Assembly: GCA_003858485.1 (NCBI GenBank)
Contig: RQYD01000001.1
Coordinates: 124,001 to 188,000 of the forward strand
Reading direction: 5' to 3'
DNA length: 64,000 nt
Origin: Clostridiales bacterium COT073_COT-073
Lineage (GTDB): Bacteria > Bacillota > Clostridia > Lachnospirales > Vallitaleaceae
Shown here: in pieces, positions 58,679 to 64,000 of the stretch
Position numbering within the stretch: position 1 is the stretch's first letter
Layout: every line of letters begins with the position of its first letter
Position numbers and translations under genes: made by a program
The notes under the pieces: generated by a model
Seen by the model: only the letters and a program-made list of their open reading frames with translations
Databases searched by the model: none
Told to the model about the DNA's origin: nothing

Positions 58679-59497
58679 TTATAGTTCCTTAGCCTTATTA
58701 TAATCCTTGATCTGTTTTTCAAACTCAAATTTGGCATTATTCTGAAACATATAGGCATCGGTTGTACTGTCGACAATTACCCATTTTCCATCAACATAAA
58801 TCTCATTCCAGGCATGATAAACCTCAGTAAAAGTGGAATAGCCTTTTGCCATTTTGGTTGGTATTCCCTGATTGCGGAGCACCGCCGCTAAAAGGGAAGA
58901 ATAATCATAACAAATTCCCGATTGAGTTGTTACAGTGTCATCAATATTGGGCAGATAGGAATTGGTCAAATTATTTATTTTATTATAATCATATACTATT
59001 TTTTCAATGATGTATTCATACAATACTTTGGTAATTTCGGTTTCTGTTAATTTCCGGCCTAACTCCTTTTCCCGGTCGGCAATCAGCTGCTGTGAAATTT
59101 TAATCGCCTTTTTTTGCTCATTCCAGTCAATCTCCTGAACCGACTGCAAATATACGGAATTAGGATTGGTGATTGCCACATCTATATCTTTTCCGGTAAG
59201 CACCCGATATTTATTGCCCTCCGTGTTTTCATAAACTTTGACACTGTACTTCCCATTCCCCATTTGTAGAGGGAAATAAACCATTTGGCTTAAATTTTGC
59301 AAATTATACGAATACTTTTCACTACCTTTGGTGACCATCAATTTAACTTTTTTGGTTGTGCCGGTATTGAAATAAACTCCAACCTTCCCTAGTGAAGCCT
59401 GACTGTCATCAATTTTTATATTCTCATTTGCCATAATTTCCGCACTGTTCCAACATAAACCTACAACCACGCTCAACAACAACATCCATTTTTTCAT
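58679..59497 (-). CDS. Exported transglutaminase-like protein under c-di-GMP riboswitch control
   Basis: A 272-residue secreted protein: signal peptide MKKWMLLLSVVVGLCWNS (a Cys is present but the lipobox is weak). The C-terminal transglutaminase-like domain has the Cys-His-Asp triad: Cys196 in TQSGICYDYSSLL, His228 in EVYHAWNEIY and Asp243 in WVIVDSTTDAY. The N-terminal 120 residues look like a small beta domain. Such proteins may crosslink or cleave amide bonds in the cell wall or surface proteins. A c-di-GMP-I riboswitch lies in its leader, linking it to the motile/sessile switch. It stands alone between terminators. Confidence 0.88.
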   Translation of the reverse strand: MKKWMLLLSVVVGLCWNSAEIMANENIKIDDSQASLGKVGVYFNTGTTKKVKLMVTKGSEKYSYNLQNLSQMVYFPLQMGNGKYSVKVYENTEGNKYRVLTGKDIDVAITNPNSVYLQSVQEIDWNEQKKAIKISQQLIADREKELGRKLTETEITKVLYEYIIEKIVYDYNKINNLTNSYLPNIDDTVTTQSGICYDYSSLLAAVLRNQGIPTKMAKGYSTFTEVYHAWNEIYVDGKWVIVDSTTDAYMFQNNAKFEFEKQIKDYNKAKEL

Positions 59498-59528
59498 TTT
59501 CGCATCTCCTTTCTTTAATTTTTTCCTA

Positions 59529-59647
59529 AAAGAAAGCTGAAAATAAAAGTAGCTTTCTTTCGGTTGCTGGCTACCACCCTGCTATCAGGAAGGCCCTTTA
59601 GTTTTGCGTCCTGTCCTTTCGAACAGTTTGCCTTTATCGGTGAAAGC
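59529..59647 (-). ncRNA. Cyclic di-GMP-I (GEMM-I) riboswitch with terminator
   Basis: On the minus strand the aptamer reads ACCGATAAAGGCAAAC, TTCGAAAGGAC, AGGACGCAAA, GGGCC, then GCAGGGTGGTAGCC and AACCGAAAG. Each is a conserved GEMM-I block in the right order: GGCAAA start, GAAA tetraloop, GACGCAAA, tetraloop-receptor side, and the final ACCG. A hairpin (AAGAAAGCT / AGCTTTCTT, 59530-59559) with a T-rich tail follows and shares bases with the 3' side of P1. If P1 formation excludes this hairpin, c-di-GMP would turn the gene on. The direction is my inference; the riboswitch identity is firm. Confidence 0.93.
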
Positions 59648-59702
59648 ATGACATCATAGCGCTATGATCTCCAATAAATTATTCCAATTCGACTTTAACA
59701 TA

Positions 59703-59730
59703 TTATCGTACCATAATCGCGCATTATTTA
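59703..59730 (-). promoter_or_regulatory. Candidate sigma-D/sigma-28-type promoter before the riboswitch
   Basis: On the minus strand TAAA (59727-59730) is followed 16 bases later by TACGATAA (59703-59710), close to the flagellar sigma consensus TAAA-N15-GCCGATAT. A GATAAT -10 for the vegetative sigma overlaps. A perfect 16-bp palindrome (ATCATAGCGCTATGAT, 59653-59668) lies between it and the aptamer. Confidence 0.35.
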
Positions 59731-59838
59731 TGGGTCTGAAGGCTTATTTTGGTCCTATTTTAGTCCTGGTTTATTCCTTTTTATTCCCGATCGACGAAGT
59801 TTGTTCATCCAGAACGAAAGTTTGCGCAGCGATTTCCT

Positions 59839-60657
59839 TTATTCCTTTTTTTCTCCGGCGGGCGGAGTTTGCCCCTCTGGCCCAGGCTCTGTCTGAGCAG
59901 CCGCTTCTGTGTTCGCCGTTTCGGCTGGCGCTTCCGCTTTGGCTTTGACAATGATCCTCTCCTCCGGATTTATCCCCAATTCACAAGTAATCAGAGTTAA
60001 TTCCCGTTCCGACTTATTAACAGCCAACACTGATAAATCAGTTTTATGGACTCTTTTTTTCTCAACCACTGTATAATTGGTAGAGCTCTCCGCTGTTTTA
60101 ATAATAATCACATCATTAGCCTCAACTTCATCCAAACGATTGAAAAAATCACCAAAACTGTGACTGCGATGACCGGCTAATACTGAATTTCCGGTATTAC
60201 CCAGGGCCGCTGTACCCGGCATATGACCAATGCAAAAACGCAGAGTCGTATTATCGACTCCTTCTGCAATTGGATATTTCAATCCAATTTTAGGAATATC
60301 AATAATTCCGATGGCAGTTGGCCCGGTTTTTAACTTAGTCACATTATCGGTATTAAGTCCTTCATTTAAAGCAATTTCTGCAATTGCCTTAGCTGATGCA
60401 TCCAGATCTTGCTGCAGTGTTTGATCATCAGTATAGCTTAGTGTTTGATTTAATTTTTCTGTTTCCGCCTCCAGCTGCGCTTCCATTTGCTGATAAAATT
60501 CTTTCAGCATTTTTTCCTGTTCCCGGTCAGCCAGATATCGGCCGACAAAAGGAATACAAATGATAATCACACCTGCTATCAATAATAAATTGCCAATTTT
60601 ATTCCGTAATCCGAATGTTTTTGATTTTTTTTGGGGGCTTTTTCCTTCTTCCATCAT
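59839..60657 (-). CDS. Sortase, class D-like
   Basis: A 272-residue membrane-anchored transpeptidase. One N-terminal helix (IGNLLLIAGVIIICIPFVG, about 21-39) is followed by a charged coiled stretch and the sortase barrel. The catalytic triad is His163 in LAGHRSH, Cys225 in TLITC, and Arg234 in EERIIV. The TLITC motif and GIIDIPKIGLKYPI-type strand fit class D/E sortases of Firmicutes. The C-terminus ends in an Ala/Glu/Pro/Gly tail. No LPXTG-type substrate is encoded in the window that I can see; the giant surface protein lacks the motif. The start has no very strong ribosome binding site (GGGAAGAAG). Confidence 0.9.
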   Translation of the reverse strand: MMEEGKSPQKKSKTFGLRNKIGNLLLIAGVIIICIPFVGRYLADREQEKMLKEFYQQMEAQLEAETEKLNQTLSYTDDQTLQQDLDASAKAIAEIALNEGLNTDNVTKLKTGPTAIGIIDIPKIGLKYPIAEGVDNTTLRFCIGHMPGTAALGNTGNSVLAGHRSHSFGDFFNRLDEVEANDVIIIKTAESSTNYTVVEKKRVHKTDLSVLAVNKSERELTLITCELGINPEERIIVKAKAEAPAETANTEAAAQTEPGPEGQTPPAGEKKE

Positions 60658-60851
60658 GACTTCTTCCCTTTGTTATTCTTATTTTTCTTTTCTATGTTCT
60701 TTTTCTTACTCAATTTTGCCATCATCTTTTGAACAATATATTCTGTCCTGATAAATAGCAAATGAGTCCACTATCTTGCCAAACTGCTTTGAACTTCTGC
60801 ATGATAATACCTTTGGTCACAATCTTTCCGGTCATTGTTCGCTATGGAGAA

Positions 60852-61412
60852 TCAGCCATTAAAATGATTCATTGCATATTCAATTCCATTGCGCAAATAT
60901 GCCTCGACTGCCTCTGCTGTCTTTAAGGCCATTTCAATTGCAATCTTCATTTCTTCTTTATTAAAGCGTCTTAAGACAAAGTCAGCTGAATCCATGCCTG
61001 GTGTCTGCGGACCAACACCGACCCGAAAGCGAATAAATTCCTGAGTGCCCAAATGAGCAATTATATTTTTCATGCCATTATGTCCACCGGCACTGCCTTT
61101 TTCACGAATTCGCAATTGTCCCAGATCAAGACTGATTTCATCATAAACGACAACCACTTCTCTGGGAGTCAATGAATAAAAATCCATCACTGCCCGCACA
61201 CTCTCTCCGCTTAAATTCATATAGGTTTGTGGCTGCATTAAAATTACTTTTTCCCCGGCAATTTGTCCTTGCCCGAAAATAGCTTTAAATTTTCTTTTAT
61301 CCAAACGAATTCCGGTTTCATAGGCTAATCGCTCAATCACTTCAAAGCCGATATTATGGCGGGTAGCCACATACTGCATCCCGGGATTCCCAAGTCCAAC
61401 AATTATTTTCAT
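60852..61412 (-). CDS. pth: Peptidyl-tRNA hydrolase
   Basis: A 186-residue enzyme that frees tRNA from peptidyl-tRNA dropped by ribosomes. GLGNPGMQYVATRHNIGF at the N-terminus contains the conserved Asn and catalytic His20; LMQPQTYMNLSGESV near 57-71 and VVYDEISLDLGQLRIR, then GSAGGHNGMKNII, are the other family blocks. Length is standard. It follows purA by 123 bases on the same strand and may share its message. In many Clostridia pth directly precedes mfd; here they are 17 kb apart. Confidence 0.96.
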   Translation of the reverse strand: MKIIVGLGNPGMQYVATRHNIGFEVIERLAYETGIRLDKRKFKAIFGQGQIAGEKVILMQPQTYMNLSGESVRAVMDFYSLTPREVVVVYDEISLDLGQLRIREKGSAGGHNGMKNIIAHLGTQEFIRFRVGVGPQTPGMDSADFVLRRFNKEEMKIAIEMALKTAEAVEAYLRNGIEYAMNHFNG

Positions 61413-61535
61413 ACCGTTTCCTTTATTTATTTTATTTTTCCATCTGCCTGCTTAAAAAAACCGGTTCAGCAAAAGCTTAAAATTTGCTACCCTGCTGTGT
61501 CCAAAACATCACGCTGATGATCGCCAGGCCTCAAC

Positions 61536-62942
<1,407 letters not shown>

Positions 62943-62944
62943 TT

Positions 62945-62973
62945 ATCATATCAGAAATCCTTACAAATGGCAA
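62945..62973 (-). promoter_or_regulatory. Promoter of purA
   Basis: TTGCCA (62968-62973), 17 bases, TATGAT (62945-62950) on the minus strand; each hexamer is one base off consensus. The leader to the ATG is about 130 bases. I saw no purine riboswitch in it. Confidence 0.75.
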
Positions 62974-63015
62974 GAATTTCTAAAATAAATTCCATAGATG
63001 CAGATGAAATCGGTC

Positions 63016-63043
63016 TTTACTATTTTCTAAAATTTGATATAAT
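63016..63043 (+). promoter_or_regulatory. Promoter of mecA
   Basis: TTTACT (63016-63021), 16 bases, TATAAT (63038-63043), divergent from the purA promoter with 42 bases between them. Confidence 0.65.
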
Positions 63044-63145
63044 AAGAATACAAACTGAGCACACAGCAGGATATGGGATGGGGTAAAGTCAAAAAAGCTG
63101 TGGGCAGGTTAAATATTAAAAGCCTCATAGAAAGGTAGTGATTTT

Positions 63146-63856
63146 ATGAGAATGGAACGAGTAAACAGCAACCAAATCAAATGTTATTTAAATAAAAATG
63201 ACCTGTCCTCCAGAGAACTTAATTTTTCTGAGATTGCTTACGGAAATCCGAAAACCCAAACCCTGTTTCATGATATGATGGCCAAAGCCCTTGATGAATT
63301 TGGGTTTGATATGCAAAATGTACCGATCATGATCGAAATCGTACCGGTATCATATGACAGCATTATGCTGATTATTACCAGGGTTGAAGATCCCAGCGAT
63401 ATTGATGACCAATTTATTGAGTTTCAGCAAAATCAGCCCAGCGCCCGGGAAGTTCGTGAAAGCTCTCGTGAAAGCAGCTCCAACATTCGCAAAGCTGACA
63501 GCAATCCCCAGGTTTCAAAACCGGTTTTTCAGGATCTGAATTCATATAAGCGCTCAGAATTAACAGATGTTTCTTTTTCTTATATGTTTGACAGCTTTGA
63601 GTCAGTGGTGGCAGCTGCTCATGAATTATCAAAATATCGGATCAGTCAAAGCGACTTATATCAGGAAGATGGCAAATACATTTTGCTCATTCGTAACCGC
63701 AGTACTGCTAAAGACTTACGTCTGTTAATTTCCGGACTACTGTCTGAATTTGGCAGCATTTATAAAAATAATACTGTTTCTTTTGAATACTATAAAGAGC
63801 ATTGTGATTTAATCATAGAAAATGACGCAATCGGACAATTGGTCCGACTTTCATAA
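63146..63856 (+). CDS. mecA: MecA-type ClpC adaptor protein
   Basis: A 236-residue adaptor. The N-terminal domain (MRMERVNSNQIKCYLNKND, then ELNFSEIAYGNPKTQTLFHDMM in part) binds substrates, a Ser/Gln/Arg-rich linker spans about 90-130, and the C-terminal domain (YMFDSFESVVAAAHEL, ending FEYYKEHCDLIIENDAI) binds and activates the ClpC chaperone. It thereby feeds targets to ClpCP proteolysis. Length is close to Bacillus MecA (218). AAAGGTAGTG precedes the ATG. No clp gene is nearby. Confidence 0.9.
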   Translation: MRMERVNSNQIKCYLNKNDLSSRELNFSEIAYGNPKTQTLFHDMMAKALDEFGFDMQNVPIMIEIVPVSYDSIMLIITRVEDPSDIDDQFIEFQQNQPSAREVRESSRESSSNIRKADSNPQVSKPVFQDLNSYKRSELTDVSFSYMFDSFESVVAAAHELSKYRISQSDLYQEDGKYILLIRNRSTAKDLRLLISGLLSEFGSIYKNNTVSFEYYKEHCDLIIENDAIGQLVRLS

Positions 63857-63985
63857 TATTTTAACAACACAGCCAACTGTGCAAATAATGCCGGCAGCAC
63901 ATAAAAAAGCACCGGGATCTGACCGTTTCTCCCTGTATTTTAACGGATAAAAGGAGAGGCAAGATGTATATGGAAAGGAGTTATC

Positions 63986-64000
63986 TTGAAACTTTTTGAT
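63986..64000 (+). CDS. Start of a further gene, cut by the window edge
   Basis: GGAAAGGAG lies 5 bases before a TTG at 63986, opening TTG-AAA-CTT-TTT-GAT to the window end. An alternative ATG at 63964 reaches a stop after 11 codons. Too short for any assignment. Confidence 0.4.

Overview
The window looks like a chromosomal stretch of a low-GC, flagellated, endospore-lineage Clostridia bacterium, most likely Lachnospiraceae or a close relative. The grounds are AT-rich intergenic DNA, strong AGGAGG-type ribosome binding sites, TTGACA/TATAAT promoters, T-box leaders, the Bacillus-like mbl-flgF-flgG order, a MecA-type adaptor, a short prolyl-tRNA synthetase, and zinc-ribbon/FHA/PP2C/kinase surface-signalling genes. 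This placement is inferred from gene content; no marker rRNA is present. Nearly all genes lie on the minus strand. The exceptions are arsR, the metal ATPase and the NifU-like gene (30.6-33.7 kb), mecA, and the start of one more gene at the right edge.

Layout, left to right. 0-3 kb: aspartokinase, an RseC/MucC-like membrane protein, tRNA t6A dehydratase TcdA and a lone Phd/YefM-type antitoxin. 3.2-9.6 kb: a seven-gene carbohydrate operon with a PRD activator, galactitol-type PTS IIA, IIB and IIC, a class II aldolase, a triosephosphate isomerase paralogue and a YjbQ protein; the sugar is unknown. 9.8-15.1 kb: an aromatic amino acid ABC transporter (binding protein, permease, ATPase) behind a T-box whose specifier reads Tyr (UAC), and a second, lone binding protein behind a sister T-box whose specifier reads Phe (UUC). 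15.2-19.8 kb: two zinc-ribbon, single-pass membrane proteins in one operon. 20-23.5 kb: mbl, flgF, flgG and a FlgJ-type rod gene. 23.8-30 kb: glycogen phosphorylase, then serC-serA-HAD phosphatase, plausibly a complete serine pathway.

30.5-33.7 kb: an ArsR repressor with a clear palindromic operator, a Zn/Cd/Co-type P1B ATPase with a His-rich linker, and a NifU C-terminal-domain protein. 33.8-35.9 kb: a RelB/DinJ-YoeB toxin-antitoxin pair whose toxin is frameshifted, and proS. 36-43.4 kb: an unknown polytopic protein, a HAD protein that has lost its nucleophile, a SurA/PrsA-like lipoprotein, and mfd. 43.5-47.6 kb: a GH3 beta-glycosidase and a GPH sugar symporter. 47.8-49 kb: a small exported protein and a 198-bp MITE-like element with terminal inverted repeats and a 7-bp target duplication. 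49-58.5 kb: a five-gene operon encoding an FHA protein, a PP2C phosphatase, a Ser/Thr kinase, a small membrane protein and an 1823-residue Ig-like surface protein. 58.6-60.7 kb: a secreted transglutaminase behind a c-di-GMP-I riboswitch, and a class D-like sortase. 60.8-64 kb: pth, purA, mecA.

The most notable items are the c-di-GMP riboswitch controlling an exported transglutaminase, the paired Tyr/Phe T-boxes that suggest two binding proteins sharing one transporter, the phospho-signalling/giant surface protein operon, and a family of short palindromic repeats, one copy of which is a clean transposon-like insertion.
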